From Geomonas oryzae (GTDB lineage: Bacteria; Desulfobacterota; Desulfuromonadia; Geobacterales; Geobacteraceae), in assembly GCF_004117875.1 (NCBI RefSeq), contig NZ_RAHW01000008.1, positions 1-64,000 on the forward strand: DNA of 64,000 nt, written 5' to 3'. The notes under the pieces are model-generated. The model did no database searches and had not been told where the DNA came from. It worked only from the letters and a program-made list of their open reading frames with translations. Below are positions 1 to 8,586 of the stretch, in pieces. Every line of letters starts with the position of its first letter. Position 1 is the first letter of the stretch. The position numbers and the translations under genes were made by a program.

Positions 1-2
1 CC

Positions 3-113
3 ACGGATCAGGACGGAACATTTTTAATTTACTACTGCCACCATAAGCTCCGGGAGATCCGGATCGGCGATAAAAAAGTGTCACCCATGTCTCCGAACGA
101 CTGTCACCCTTGA
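3..113 (+). CDS. C-terminal fragment of a possible transposase (partial at window edge)
   Basis: The only open frame entering the window on the plus strand reads ...GTFLIYYCHHKLREIRI... and stops with TGA at 111. The short basic tail and the TGTCACCC repeats that follow resemble the end of an insertion-sequence transposase gene. The body of the gene lies outside the window, so the family cannot be fixed. It could also be a dead remnant. Confidence 0.35.
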   Translation, partial: TDQDGTFLIYYCHHKLREIRIGDKKVSPMSPNDCHP

Positions 114-119
114 CTCCGG
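79..119. repeat. Tandem TGTCACCC motif, probable insertion-sequence terminus
   Basis: TGTCACCC followed by a TCTCCG-like or GACTCCG-like tail occurs twice about 23 bp apart (79-86 and 102-109). Repeated short motifs inside the terminus are typical of some insertion-sequence families, for example IS21-like ends. The other end is outside the window. Confidence 0.35.
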
Positions 120-125
120 TCTATA

Positions 126-150
126 CAAAGGGGGGACAGGGGGGATTTGA
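126..150. repeat. G-rich dispersed repeat (copy 1)
   Basis: A run of GGGGGG, ACA, GGGGGG, ATTTGA matches the outer arms of the inverted-repeat element at 60722-60887. It is a single arm here, next to the HxlR stop codon. Confidence 0.5.
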
Positions 151-151
151 T

Positions 152-514
152 TCAAGGTGTGTTAGCCGCCTTAAGATAGCTAGAACCCCAGTCGCACATC
201 ATCTCCAGGATCGGAAAGATGCTCTTTCCCTGCTCGGTCAGCGAGTACTCGACCTTGGGCGGGACCTGCGGATAGACTTTGCGGTGCACCAGTCCGTCGG
301 CTTCCAATTCGCGCAACTGCTGGGTGAGCATCTTCCTTGTCGTGTCCGCGAACTGCCGCTGCAGATCCGAGAAGCGCATGGTGTCCTGTGCGAGATGCCA
401 GAGGATGGAGGCCTTCCATTTCCCACCGACAAGAGCCAGGGTCACGTCGATACCGCACTTGTATTCCTTGTCCCGCAATGTCATTACTTCGGCCGTCGAC
501 TGGCTTTGCTGCAT
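152..514 (-). CDS. HxlR-family winged-helix transcriptional regulator
   Basis: A protein of 120 residues with the HxlR core: a conserved Cys near the N-terminus (YKCGIDVTL), GGKWKASILWHL at the start of the helix-turn-helix, RFSDLQRQ, TRKMLTQQLRELEADGLVHR and the wing VPPKVEYSLTEQGK. HxlR proteins often sense thiol or electrophile stress through that Cys; this is family knowledge. I chose the ATG at 514 because AAGGAG lies just upstream; an in-frame TTG at 559 would add 15 residues. It is divergent from a flavoprotein and a nitroreductase, with a TACT/AGTA dyad between them, so it probably regulates these genes and itself. Confidence 0.85.
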   Translation of the reverse strand: MQQSQSTAEVMTLRDKEYKCGIDVTLALVGGKWKASILWHLAQDTMRFSDLQRQFADTTRKMLTQQLRELEADGLVHRKVYPQVPPKVEYSLTEQGKSIFPILEMMCDWGSSYLKAANTP

Positions 515-564
515 GTCATCTCCTTCTGGCAAAGTTCCCTGTGGGGTACTGTGTTTCAAATAAG

Positions 565-586
565 GTACTACGTTTCGTAAAAGTAC
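565..586. promoter_or_regulatory. Probable HxlR operator dyad
   Basis: GTACT (565-569) and AGTAC (582-586) form an inverted repeat, and TACG-TTT-CGTA (569-579) forms a second dyad inside it. TACT...AGTA half-sites are typical of HxlR/YodB-type operators. The dyad lies directly upstream of a good sigma-70 promoter for the flavoprotein gene. Confidence 0.5.
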
Positions 587-590
587 GTTA

Positions 591-620
591 TTGACGGTCC
601 GGCACCAATGGTCCTATATA
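591..620 (+). promoter_or_regulatory. Sigma-70-type promoter for the flavoprotein-nitroreductase pair
   Basis: TTGACG at 591-596 and TATATA at 615-620 with an 18-bp spacer, 65 bp upstream of the ATG at 686. It directly adjoins the HxlR dyad. Confidence 0.55.
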
Positions 621-685
621 GCCCATCTGCAAGAAAAAGAAAAGCATCGGGTTGATCTGAGAGCAGCCCGACGGGAGGAGACACA

Positions 686-1321
686 ATGAAGGTCGTGGCA
701 TTCAACGGCAGCCCCAACAAGGAAGGGAACACCTATCACGCCATCAAGCTGGTGGCCGACGAGCTGGCCAAGGATGGGATCGAGACCGAGATCGTGCATG
801 TGGGGAACAAGGCGATTCGCGGCTGCATCGCCTGCTACCAGTGCGCGAAGAACCAGGACGAGAGGTGCGCCATCAAGGACGACGAGGTGAACGAGTACGT
901 CCAGAAGATGAAAGATGCGGACGGCATCATCCTCGGTTCTCCGGTGCACTACTCAGGCGTCGGCGGCACCATGAAGTCGTTCATGGACCGCGCCTTCTTC
1001 GTAGCCGGGGTGAACGGCGGGCTTTTGCGCCACAAGGTGGGGGCGGCGGTGGTAGCGGTGCGTCGCTCCGGCGGGGTGACCACCTTTGACCAGTTGAACC
1101 ACTTCCTGAACTACTCTGAGATGCTGCTTCCTACCTCTAACTACTGGAACGTTATCCACGGCAGAGCACCGGGAGAGGCGCTGCAGGACGGCGAAGGGGT
1201 GCAGATCATGCGCGTTCTCGCTAAGAACATGGTATGGCTTCTCAAGCTGGTGGAAAACGGCAAAGGGGTGGTGCCCGAGCCGGAGCAGGAGGCGAAGGTC
1301 TTCACCAACTTCATCAGATAG
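686..1321 (+). CDS. NAD(P)H-dependent FMN reductase / flavodoxin-fold protein
   Basis: A protein of 211 residues of the NADPH-dependent FMN reductase (iron-sulfur flavoprotein-like) family. The N-terminus MKVVAFNGSPNKEGNTYHAI is the phosphate-binding loop for FMN. The segment RGCIACYQCAKNQDERC carries the clustered cysteines seen in the iron-sulfur flavoprotein branch, and GSPVHYSGVGGTMKSFMDR is the conserved flavin-contact loop. GGAGGAG precedes the ATG. The ferredoxin-nitroreductase gene starts 15 bp downstream, so the two are probably cotranscribed and may pass electrons in the reduction of quinones or nitro compounds. The substrate is not visible from sequence. Confidence 0.85.
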   Translation: MKVVAFNGSPNKEGNTYHAIKLVADELAKDGIETEIVHVGNKAIRGCIACYQCAKNQDERCAIKDDEVNEYVQKMKDADGIILGSPVHYSGVGGTMKSFMDRAFFVAGVNGGLLRHKVGAAVVAVRRSGGVTTFDQLNHFLNYSEMLLPTSNYWNVIHGRAPGEALQDGEGVQIMRVLAKNMVWLLKLVENGKGVVPEPEQEAKVFTNFIR

Positions 1322-1335
1322 GGCGCGGAGGAAGG

Positions 1336-2160
1336 ATGCTTCAATTCAAGGTAGACAAGGAAAAATGCACGAGGTGCGGCCTGTGCGTTGCCGACTGTCC
1401 GGCCCACGTCATGGACACGGCCGACGGTTACCCGGTGATCACTGCGGAGAAGGAAGCCGGATGCTACCGCTGCCAGCACTGCTTCGCGGTATGTCCCACC
1501 GGCGCCATATCGATCCTGGGGCTCGACCCGCAAGAGAGCACGCCTCTCGAGGGGGACTGGCGCCCTGACCCGGCGAAGCTGGAGACGCTGATGAAAGGGC
1601 GTCGCTCGGTGCGGCGCTACAAGCAGGAGAACCTGGAGCCGGAGCTTTTGCAGCGCCTGCTCGAGGTCGCCTGGCACGCTCCCACCGGCGTCAACACGCG
1701 CCAGGTACGCTTCACGGTCATCGACGATCGGGAAAAGCTCGCCTCCTTCCGTGACGAGCTTTTGGCCGGCATCGCGCGTCTGGTGCGTGAGAACGCGCTT
1801 CCCGAGCAGCTCGCCTTCTTCGGCGATTTCGTGAAGCTCTGGGAGGAGCAGTGCGTGGACGTGCTTTTCCGCGGCGCACCGCACCTGCTGGTCGCGTCGG
1901 TCTCGGACAAGGCGGTCTCGCCGTTGCAGGACTGCATGATCGCGCTCAGCTACTTCGAGCTCTTCGCGCAGGCAAACGGCGTCGGTACCGTCTGGGACGG
2001 CCTCGCGAAGATCGCCATCAATGATCTCGTCCCCGAGTCCCTGGCGCGCCTCGGCATCCCCGAGGACCACGCCGTCGGCTATTGCATCGCCTTCGGTAAG
2101 CCCGCCGTCCAATACGCGCGCACCGTCCAGCACAAGGGTGCCCTGATCCACCGCGTCTGA
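1336..2160 (+). CDS. Nitroreductase with N-terminal 2x[4Fe-4S] ferredoxin domain
   Basis: A protein of 274 residues. Residues 1-65 form a ferredoxin domain with two CxxCxxC...CP motifs (CTRCGLCVADCP and CYRCQHCFAVCP). Residues from about 85 on are a nitroreductase domain (GRRSVRRYKQENLEPELLQRLLEVAWHAPTGVNTR split over the FMN-binding start). The family uses FMN to reduce nitroaromatics, quinones or flavins, and the fused ferredoxin domain suggests ferredoxin-linked electron input. I chose the ATG at 1336, preceded by GGAGGAAGG; an open frame extends upstream into the previous gene but would remove the ferredoxin start. It ends before a strong hairpin shared with the convergent gene. Confidence 0.9.
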   Translation: MLQFKVDKEKCTRCGLCVADCPAHVMDTADGYPVITAEKEAGCYRCQHCFAVCPTGAISILGLDPQESTPLEGDWRPDPAKLETLMKGRRSVRRYKQENLEPELLQRLLEVAWHAPTGVNTRQVRFTVIDDREKLASFRDELLAGIARLVRENALPEQLAFFGDFVKLWEEQCVDVLFRGAPHLLVASVSDKAVSPLQDCMIALSYFELFAQANGVGTVWDGLAKIAINDLVPESLARLGIPEDHAVGYCIAFGKPAVQYARTVQHKGALIHRV

Positions 2161-2161
2161 C

Positions 2162-2205
2162 AAAAAAGGGGACCGGCTCAGCATGTGCCGGTCCCCCTTC
2201 TGCTT
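2162..2205. terminator. Bidirectional rho-independent terminator
   Basis: Perfect 10-bp stem GGGGACCGGC (2168-2177) / GCCGGTCCCC (2187-2196), with an A run on the left and a T-rich right flank. It lies between the convergent nitroreductase and hydrolase genes. Confidence 0.8.
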
Positions 2206-2222
2206 TTCTCCGCACCGCTAAT

Positions 2223-3782
2223 TTACCGCGCCGCCTGCCCCCCGTTGGTCACCCCCATGAGCTTCGCCATGGTGTTGAGCGGGTCGTGCGAGACCAGATT
2301 CCCCTCGTGGTAGAAGGTCACCAACTGCAGGGTGCCCCCCTTGATCGCCTTGATGGCCACGTCGTCCGGGGTGAATGTGGTGCGTCCCAGCGACTTCTTC
2401 GTCGGCCATTCCACTCCGCTGTAACTCATGTAGACGAGTTTCGAGCAGTACACCCTCCCTTTGGACTCGACGTCGAAGTTGAAGTCGTACGGTTTCCCCA
2501 CCTGGCGCAGCGCCTGGATCACCGTGTGGGCGCGGTCCTGGCGTGTGGCCGCGGTCTTGCGCAGCACCCCGATGCTGTCGATGTTGAGGAAGTGCTGCAT
2601 GGTGTTCATCTCGACCCCGGAGCGCAACGCCTCGACCACCATGTGGCCGCTTTTTATCTGTTGTTGGTACGGCTTCACCACCGGATGTTCCCAGATCCCC
2701 AGCTCCCGCAACTCCTGTTCCGTGCCGGTCCACACCGCTGCATGTCCCCAGTAGCCCGGGATTAGCTTGTCGGTGAGCCGGAAGGGGGTCTTCTCCAGGA
2801 GGATGTCTCCCGCCTGCAGGTTCTTCTGCACCTCGGCCCTTACCGCTTCCTTCCCGTACAGTTTTCCCTTCCGGGTCTCCACGAGCCCCACCGCGTTGCC
2901 GAAGACCATGCTGAACAGGCTGGTGCCTTCCCGCTCCAGCCCGAGCAGCGTGTCCGTGGTCACCGCGCCGAAGAAGCCGAGCTTTCTGCCGATCACGTAA
3001 AAGGGTGACCATTTCTTCACTATGTCGTAGGAGGGACTTTGCCTTATCAGGGTGGAGACGTAGTCCATGGCGAGGGTATCCGAGGTGAAGGGGGACTTCC
3101 TGGTCTGCTTCTCGTAGAACCGGATCGCCTTGCGCACCCGCTGGCGGTTGGCGATGGAGTCGTAGTTCATTGTGACCTTGGCGAGCTCGGCGCGCCGCAC
3201 CGCGTACCCCGGGTCGCGCTCGTTGAGGACCCGGCGCAGTTTCGCGTCCCCTTCGAATAGCGAGATGGCGAGCAGGTAGTTGTCGTAGAGGACCAGGGCG
3301 GAGGAGAGCGAGAGCATCACCCCCTTGAGCCGGCTCTCCTTGGTCACCCCGAGTTCGGCGAGGTCCCTGTCATCGGCATCAAGCCAGCACTCGTGCGCTT
3401 CGGCAAGCGCGAGCAGCTTCTCGCGCAGCGCCAAGTGGTCGATGATTCCCTGGTTGATGAGGGCGAGGTCGTCGCCTGAGAGCGGTTTGCCCCGCTCCAT
3501 GTCCTGCTTGATGCGGATGCCGGTCTTGATGGTCTCAGCGCGCAGCGCGAGCGCCTCTTCCGCTAGGCTGCGGAACTCGTTGAGCTCACGCGTGAGCCCC
3601 TGCTCCACGCTTGCCTTGGTGCAGCCGTGTGCCTCGAGGAAGTGCCCGGTACAGGTATTGTCCGATTCCCCGCCGCATGCACCCCTTTCCACGAGCTCTT
3701 TGAGGGTGTCGACGGCCAGGACCGGCGGCGCGCAGGAGAGGGCGAAGAAGAGCGAGAGCAGGATGCAGAGCCGAAGCCTCAT
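2223..3782 (-). CDS. YiiX/YebB-like (permuted NlpC/P60) cysteine hydrolase, exported
   Basis: A protein of 519 residues. It begins with a signal peptide (MRLRLCILLSLFFALSCAPP), possibly a lipoprotein signal since SCA falls near the cleavage region. The middle is helical and unrecognised. The C-terminal third carries the permuted papain-like signatures: AGDILLEKT, WGHAAVWTG with the candidate His, and RVYCSKLVYMSY with the candidate nucleophile Cys. Members of this fold act on peptides, peptidoglycan or lipids; the substrate here is unknown. The ATG at 3782 has AAGGAGG just upstream; a longer in-frame start would remove the signal peptide from the N-terminus. It is single and convergent with the nitroreductase. 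Confidence 0.75.
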   Translation of the reverse strand: MRLRLCILLSLFFALSCAPPVLAVDTLKELVERGACGGESDNTCTGHFLEAHGCTKASVEQGLTRELNEFRSLAEEALALRAETIKTGIRIKQDMERGKPLSGDDLALINQGIIDHLALREKLLALAEAHECWLDADDRDLAELGVTKESRLKGVMLSLSSALVLYDNYLLAISLFEGDAKLRRVLNERDPGYAVRRAELAKVTMNYDSIANRQRVRKAIRFYEKQTRKSPFTSDTLAMDYVSTLIRQSPSYDIVKKWSPFYVIGRKLGFFGAVTTDTLLGLEREGTSLFSMVFGNAVGLVETRKGKLYGKEAVRAEVQKNLQAGDILLEKTPFRLTDKLIPGYWGHAAVWTGTEQELRELGIWEHPVVKPYQQQIKSGHMVVEALRSGVEMNTMQHFLNIDSIGVLRKTAATRQDRAHTVIQALRQVGKPYDFNFDVESKGRVYCSKLVYMSYSGVEWPTKKSLGRTTFTPDDVAIKAIKGGTLQLVTFYHEGNLVSHDPLNTMAKLMGVTNGGQAAR

Positions 3783-3884
3783 GTGGGGCCTCCTTGTACG
3801 GATGTTAAATTCTCCCACTACCGGGTGAGAGGGTAGACGGGGGGCAAGCGGGCAAAAGATACCGGCAACGCATCTAAATGACAA

Positions 3885-6800
3885 CTAATTTGTTGCCGCC
3901 AGCGCGATCTCCTTCAGTCCTTTCAGGTCCAGCTTTCCCGTTCCGAGGATGGGAAGACTTTCCACCTCCACGAACCCGTCGCGTCCGGGCTTCCAGAGGT
4001 TGGGGAGCTCGCTCTCGGAAAGGTGCCGCGAGAGCGTCGCGGCATCGGTTGCGCCGCGGGTGTAGACAACCACCAGCCGCTCCCCCCTTTTCTCGTCGGG
4101 TACCGCGGTCACCGCGAGGACCCCGCTCTGCCCGAGCTGGGCGTGCAGCTCGTCTTCGATCGCCCCGTGGGGGACCATCTCGCCGCCGATTTTGCTGAAG
4201 CGTGAGATGCGGTCCGTGATCCTGACGAAGCCGTCCTCGTCCATGATGCCGAGGTCCCCGGTCAGGTACCAGCCGTCACGCACCACCTCGCCGGTCAACT
4301 CCTCTCGTCCCAGGTAGCCGAGCATCACGTTGGGACCCTTCACCTGGAGCATCCCGGCTTCCCCCGGCTTTAATGCCGCGCCGCTTTCCGGGTCGACCAC
4401 GCGGATGGCTACGCCGGGGATCGGGTGCCCTACGCTCCCTGCCTTGGCGCCGTGCTGCTTCACGCCGTCGATCTCCACGTCCGGAAGGCTCAGGGTGATC
4501 ACCGGGGACAGCTCTGTGGCGCCGTACCCCTCCATGGGGCGGATGCCGAACTTCTCCTCGAAGCTGTCCGCAACCTTGCTCTTCAGTTTCTCCGCGCCCG
4601 TGATCACGAGGCGCAGCGACCCGAAGTCCTCGAGCTTTGCGCGGCGCAGGTAGGAGAGGAGGAAGGTGGGAGTCGCAAGGAGGAGCGTGGAGCGGTGCTC
4701 GCGCACCACCTGGGCGATTCTCTCCCCCTCCATCGGGTTCGTGTGGTAGGCGGAGGAAAAACCGCTCGTGAGCGGGAACCAGAGCGTCGCGGTGAAGCCC
4801 AGGGAATGGAAGAAGGGGAGCGCAGAGCAGATGTTGTCGTTTAAGTCCACCTTGAACACCATGCGCAGCGCCTCGATGTTCGACATGATGTTGTGATGGC
4901 TGAGCATCACCCCCTTCGGCTCTCCGGTGCTCCCCGAGGAGAAGATCACCGTGGCGCTGCGGTCGGCGTGGAACCCTTTCGCGCGGCACAGGATGGTGGC
5001 GGGGTAGAACCGCGCCTTGATTAGGGCCATGAGCTTTGCCCGGCCGGAGATGGCGGGGGCGATGTCCTCCAGGAAGATCATGCCGTCAAGTCGCGGCAGG
5101 GTCGGGACTCTTTCCAGGAAGGCGCGCGAGGTGACGATGGTGCGGATGCCGCACTGGGAAACTGCGGAGGAAAGTGAAACCTCGGAGGCGGTGTAGTTGA
5201 GGTTCACGGTGACCCGTCCCAGCATGGAGAGGGCGAGGTTCGCGAGCACGCCCCCGGCGGACGGCGGCAGCAGAAGTCCCACGTGTTCCGCATCGTCGAT
5301 CATTTCGTCGAGCTTTCCTGCCAGGGCGACCGCGGAGGTCAGGGTGCGGCCGTAGCTCAGGTTTTTTCCCGAGGTGTCGGCGATGGCGCGACGTCCCCAG
5401 TAACGGCGTGCGGTGCGGATGAAGTACTCAGGCAGCGGCCGGCGCTGCTCCTTTCTGGAGGCGAAGTAGTCGCAGGAAAGCTCGGCCACCTTCTGGCGCA
5501 CCTCGACGGCGAGGCTCTTCGCGGGCATCGGGTCCCCGAAGAGGATGGTGACCGGGTAGGGGGAGAGTGCCGGGAGCCGGGAGAGGAGTTTTCCGTGGGC
5601 GTAGGAGAGGATGCTCCCCCAGGCCCCGCCGATGTACACCGGGATGATCGGGTGGCCGCTGTCCTTCACGATGCGCTCGAAGCCGCCGCGGAACTCGCCC
5701 AGCATGCCGGTCCTCGTGAGCGCCCCCTCGGCGAAGATGCAGACCATGTACCCCTCGTCGAGCGCGGCGCGCGCCCTCCTGATGAACTCGAGCATCTCCC
5801 TTTTGCCGTCCGTCGAGGAGACCGGGATCACCCCCATGAGCCGGAACAGGCCGCGTAAGAGGGGCGTGTTGTAGATGCTCCGCTCCATGACGAAGCGGAT
5901 GCGGCGCTGGCAGGTGGCGGTGAGCAGCAGGGCGTCGACCCAGGTGACATGGTTCGGGATCAGGAGCGCAGGCCCCTCCACCGGGAGGTTTTCGAGCCCC
6001 TTGATGCGCAGGCGGTAGAAGACCCGCATGGTGACGAGGGCTACGAAGCGGAGCAGGAAGTCCGGGAGGATCTTGAAGGAGAGGAGCGTCAGGACCAGGG
6101 TCAGCGCGCCGACGGCGCTGAACCCCTGCGCTGCGGAGAGTCCCATCGGGCCGCTGAAGAGCCAGGTGAGCCCGGATGCGGCGAGGATGCCGACCCAGTT
6201 GATGAAGGAGGAGGCGGCCAGCACCTCGCCGCGGATGGCGGCGTCGGCTCTGAGTTGAATGAAGGTCTGCAGCGGCAGGCTGAAGACACCCGCCGAGATA
6301 CCGAAGCAGACGATGACGATGAGGCTCGCGGTGAGGTTTCCGGGGAGTACGTGCAGCAGTATCGGGGCGAGGGTGAGCCCGGCTGCGCCAAGCGGTACGA
6401 TGCCGAACTCGACGTCGCGGCCGGAGAGCTTGGCGGCTATGAGCGAGCCCGCGCCGATGCCGAGCGCGGCGGCGAGGAACAGGTAGCCGCTTTGCGCCTC
6501 GGAGAGCCCGAGCCTTTCCATGCCGTAGCCGATCAGGTTCAGTTGTGCGAAGGCGCCGATGAACATGAACCAGGCGAGCCCGATGATGGCGAGCATGAGG
6601 TGGCGGTCGCGGGAGATGCCTTGGAGCGTGTGCAGGATGCCGGTGGGGAGAAGGGCCACGGGACGGGCCGCGTCGCCGGGAGTGCTTTCCCCGATCATCC
6701 TCGAGCAGGCAAGCCCGGCGCAGGCGACGGCGAGACTGAAGAGCGAGGCGATCCAGAAGCTTCCTCCCGCCGCCTGGGCGAGACCGGAGGCGAGGCCGGT

Positions 6801-7259
6801 GCCGACGATGATGGCCAGGAAGGTGCAGGATTCCATCAGGCCGTTCACCCGGGAGAGTTCATCCTTTCGGACCAGTTCGGGGACTATGCTGTACTTCGCC
6901 GGTGCGAAGAAGGCGCTGTGGCTCGCCATGAGGAAGACGACGAGGTAGAGGGCGTGCTCCTGTCTGAAGGCGAAGGCGGCGACGGCCAGGAGGGTGACCG
7001 TCACCTCGAAGAGCTTCACGTTCACGATGAGCCTCGACTTCGCCATGCGGTCGGCGAGGCAGCCCGCCGGCGCGGAAAAGAGGAGGAAAGGGAGCACGAA
7101 GGCGGCGCCGACCGAGGCGGTGATCATCCCGGCGTGAGCGCGTCCCCGGCTGCCGATCAGGAAGAAGATGATCAAGAGCTTCAGTATGTTGTCGTTCAGC
7201 GCCCCTAGGAACTGGGTGGCGTTCAGCCAGGCGAAGGATTTGGATGAGGTGTTGGTCAT
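3885..7259 (-). CDS. LplT-PlsC-Aas fusion: lysophospholipid transporter, acyltransferase and acyl-ACP synthetase
   Basis: A protein of 1124 residues with three domains. Residues 1 to about 420 form an MFS transporter with about 12 membrane helices, like LplT (begins FAWLNATQFLGALNDNILK). About 430-640 is a PlsC acyltransferase with the HX4D motif in PNHVTWVD and the FAEG-type motif in FAEGALTRTG. About 660-1124 is an AMP-binding ligase with the P-loop FSSGSTGEPKG and the adenylate motif YLTGDLG. In E. coli LplT flips lysophosphatidylethanolamine inward and Aas re-acylates it; here both jobs sit on one chain, as in other proteobacteria. The start at 7259 is the first Met of the transporter; the upstream extension is not protein-like. 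It lies 17 bp downstream of the amidohydrolase gene and is probably cotranscribed. Confidence 0.9.
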   Translation of the reverse strand: MTNTSSKSFAWLNATQFLGALNDNILKLLIIFFLIGSRGRAHAGMITASVGAAFVLPFLLFSAPAGCLADRMAKSRLIVNVKLFEVTVTLLAVAAFAFRQEHALYLVVFLMASHSAFFAPAKYSIVPELVRKDELSRVNGLMESCTFLAIIVGTGLASGLAQAAGGSFWIASLFSLAVACAGLACSRMIGESTPGDAARPVALLPTGILHTLQGISRDRHLMLAIIGLAWFMFIGAFAQLNLIGYGMERLGLSEAQSGYLFLAAALGIGAGSLIAAKLSGRDVEFGIVPLGAAGLTLAPILLHVLPGNLTASLIVIVCFGISAGVFSLPLQTFIQLRADAAIRGEVLAASSFINWVGILAASGLTWLFSGPMGLSAAQGFSAVGALTLVLTLLSFKILPDFLLRFVALVTMRVFYRLRIKGLENLPVEGPALLIPNHVTWVDALLLTATCQRRIRFVMERSIYNTPLLRGLFRLMGVIPVSSTDGKREMLEFIRRARAALDEGYMVCIFAEGALTRTGMLGEFRGGFERIVKDSGHPIIPVYIGGAWGSILSYAHGKLLSRLPALSPYPVTILFGDPMPAKSLAVEVRQKVAELSCDYFASRKEQRRPLPEYFIRTARRYWGRRAIADTSGKNLSYGRTLTSAVALAGKLDEMIDDAEHVGLLLPPSAGGVLANLALSMLGRVTVNLNYTASEVSLSSAVSQCGIRTIVTSRAFLERVPTLPRLDGMIFLEDIAPAISGRAKLMALIKARFYPATILCRAKGFHADRSATVIFSSGSTGEPKGVMLSHHNIMSNIEALRMVFKVDLNDNICSALPFFHSLGFTATLWFPLTSGFSSAYHTNPMEGERIAQVVREHRSTLLLATPTFLLSYLRRAKLEDFGSLRLVITGAEKLKSKVADSFEEKFGIRPMEGYGATELSPVITLSLPDVEIDGVKQHGAKAGSVGHPIPGVAIRVVDPESGAALKPGEAGMLQVKGPNVMLGYLGREELTGEVVRDGWYLTGDLGIMDEDGFVRITDRISRFSKIGGEMVPHGAIEDELHAQLGQSGVLAVTAVPDEKRGERLVVVYTRGATDAATLSRHLSESELPNLWKPGRDGFVEVESLPILGTGKLDLKGLKEIALAATN

Positions 7260-7276
7260 GGCGGTGCTCCGGGTGA

Positions 7277-8281
7277 TCAGGGAGTCGGGACGGGAAGTCT
7301 GAGGACGGCGTTCGCGTTGGAAAATACCTGTTCCGGCACGCCCAGCGCCTCCTTCAGGGCAACGTCCTGGTCCCACGGGTTGGCGATTTTTGAGAGTTCC
7401 ACCATGCGCCGCGGCGAGAGCTTGATCGGGAACGCATAGGGGGTGACCGTGACGGTGTTGGGAAGCGGCATGTCGGTGCCGTAGAGAAGCCGCTCGGCAA
7501 TCCCCTTCTTCAAGAGGCGTGCGAGGTGCCACTTCCGGTTGATCTGGGTGAGCGCCGAGATGTCGCCGTAGAAGTTTGGGAACTCGTCCAGGAGGCGAAG
7601 AAAGCGGCGGTAGTTGCTCTCCCCTTGGTTTCTGCCGCAGCTGCCGCAGTGCGCCGCGATCACCTTCACCCCGAGCGAGAGCGGGAGCCTGAGCCGCTCG
7701 GGGTCCGCGAGCTCGTTGCGCGTCATGGTGAAGGAGTGCTCGGTGCCGGTGTGGGTGAGCAGCGGAAGCCCCAGCTCTTTGAGCTTCAGGTAGAACGGGA
7801 CCAGGCGCTCGTCGGCCGGGTCAAAGTGCTGGATGGAGGGGAGCCACTTGACCAGCACGGCGCCGTCCGCCGCCGCTTTCTCCAGACGCTCCAGAGCGTC
7901 ACGGCGCATCGGGTTGATGCTTGCTCCGAAAAGGAGGTTCGGATACTTCGCGGTTTCCGCCGCGACGAAGTCGTTGGGGATGTACATCTCGGTGCTGTTG
8001 CGATCGAGCTCGCCGTTGCCGTCCACCGCGCCGTCCATGGCGAGGACGACGGCGGCGGTTACGCGCTGCGAGGCGGCGAGCCGCTCGGAGATGCGCCGCA
8101 TGACAAGTCCGTCACCCTCCTCGATGAGCTGCTGCTCGGTCACCCAGAACGCTTTCAGGAAGACCCTGTAGCGCCAGCTTTTGCGCATGGCGGGGGAGAT
8201 GAAGCAGCCGCTGTTTCCCGCGCCGATGCCGGCGGTGTGGCAGTGCATGTCGATGATCCCCTTGAAAGCTGCTGAACGCAT
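7277..8281 (-). CDS. Amidohydrolase-family (TIM-barrel) metal-dependent hydrolase
   Basis: A protein of 334 residues. IDMHCHTAG at the N-terminus gives the HxH metal motif, IAAHCGSCG supplies the later His and LLYGTDMPL the catalytic Asp, as in amidohydrolase-2 proteins (2-amino-3-carboxymuconate semialdehyde decarboxylase-like). The substrate cannot be read from the sequence. AGGAGAG lies before the ATG. A sigma-54-like promoter sits 36 bp upstream and a divergent sigma-54 activator gene follows it, which suggests direct control. The LplT-Aas gene follows closely on the same strand. Confidence 0.75.
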   Translation of the reverse strand: MRSAAFKGIIDMHCHTAGIGAGNSGCFISPAMRKSWRYRVFLKAFWVTEQQLIEEGDGLVMRRISERLAASQRVTAAVVLAMDGAVDGNGELDRNSTEMYIPNDFVAAETAKYPNLLFGASINPMRRDALERLEKAAADGAVLVKWLPSIQHFDPADERLVPFYLKLKELGLPLLTHTGTEHSFTMTRNELADPERLRLPLSLGVKVIAAHCGSCGRNQGESNYRRFLRLLDEFPNFYGDISALTQINRKWHLARLLKKGIAERLLYGTDMPLPNTVTVTPYAFPIKLSPRRMVELSKIANPWDQDVALKEALGVPEQVFSNANAVLRLPVPTP

Positions 8282-8316
8282 GTCGGTCTCTCCTGTGCGT
8301 GGAATGTCATAGTCAT

Positions 8317-8332
8317 TACAGGGACTGTGCCA
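8317..8332 (-). promoter_or_regulatory. Candidate sigma-54 (-24/-12) promoter for the amidohydrolase
   Basis: Read on the minus strand the site is TGGCACAGTCCCTGTA, compared with the consensus TGGCACG-N4-TTGCA: the -24 half is nearly perfect and the -12 half is weak (TG followed by T). Transcription would start about 24 bp before the ATG at 8281. It lies beside a divergent gene for a sigma-54 activator. The interval 8282-8586 otherwise holds the dyad at 8424-8450 and no gene. Confidence 0.45.
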
Positions 8333-8417
8333 ATTGCTGCTTTAACTGGATCAGACGGGCAAAGTGCTGATTTGCCGTCAGGCGTTGTTGAGGTTATACG
8401 GTTCTTTAAATAGCGTG

Positions 8418-8450
8418 TTGACATTTTATGTCTATTGATCGTACATAAAA
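8418..8450. promoter_or_regulatory. Dyad TTTTATGT-N11-ACATAAAA with overlapping -35-like box
   Basis: TTTTATGT (8424-8431) and ACATAAAA (8443-8450) are perfect inverted arms. TTGACA (8418-8423) followed after 18 bp by TACATA looks like a sigma-70 promoter pointing to the regulator gene at 8587. It may be an autoregulatory operator or the activator binding site for the divergent amidohydrolase promoter. Confidence 0.45.
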
Positions 8451-8586
8451 CGAACAGTATCGTTGTGTAGGTCAGCGCCCTGACCCTCTCCCGCGTGCGG
8501 GCGAAGGTCTACGTTGGACGAAGGTCTGGAGGGATGGAGGATATGGTAACGCAAGGTGTGACCTGTCTGCACAGGGGAGTCGCTTT

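Noticed and set aside
2218..3012. Minus-strand frame of 264 codons within the cysteine hydrolase gene
   Set aside because: Same strand, other frame; Gly/Arg-rich with no domain. The frame with signal peptide and catalytic motifs is the real one.
5949..7208. Long plus-strand frame of 419 codons opposite the LplT-Aas gene
   Set aside because: Its translation is Glu/Gly/Arg-rich and repetitive, as expected from the antisense of a GC-rich gene, and the minus strand has a complete three-domain protein.
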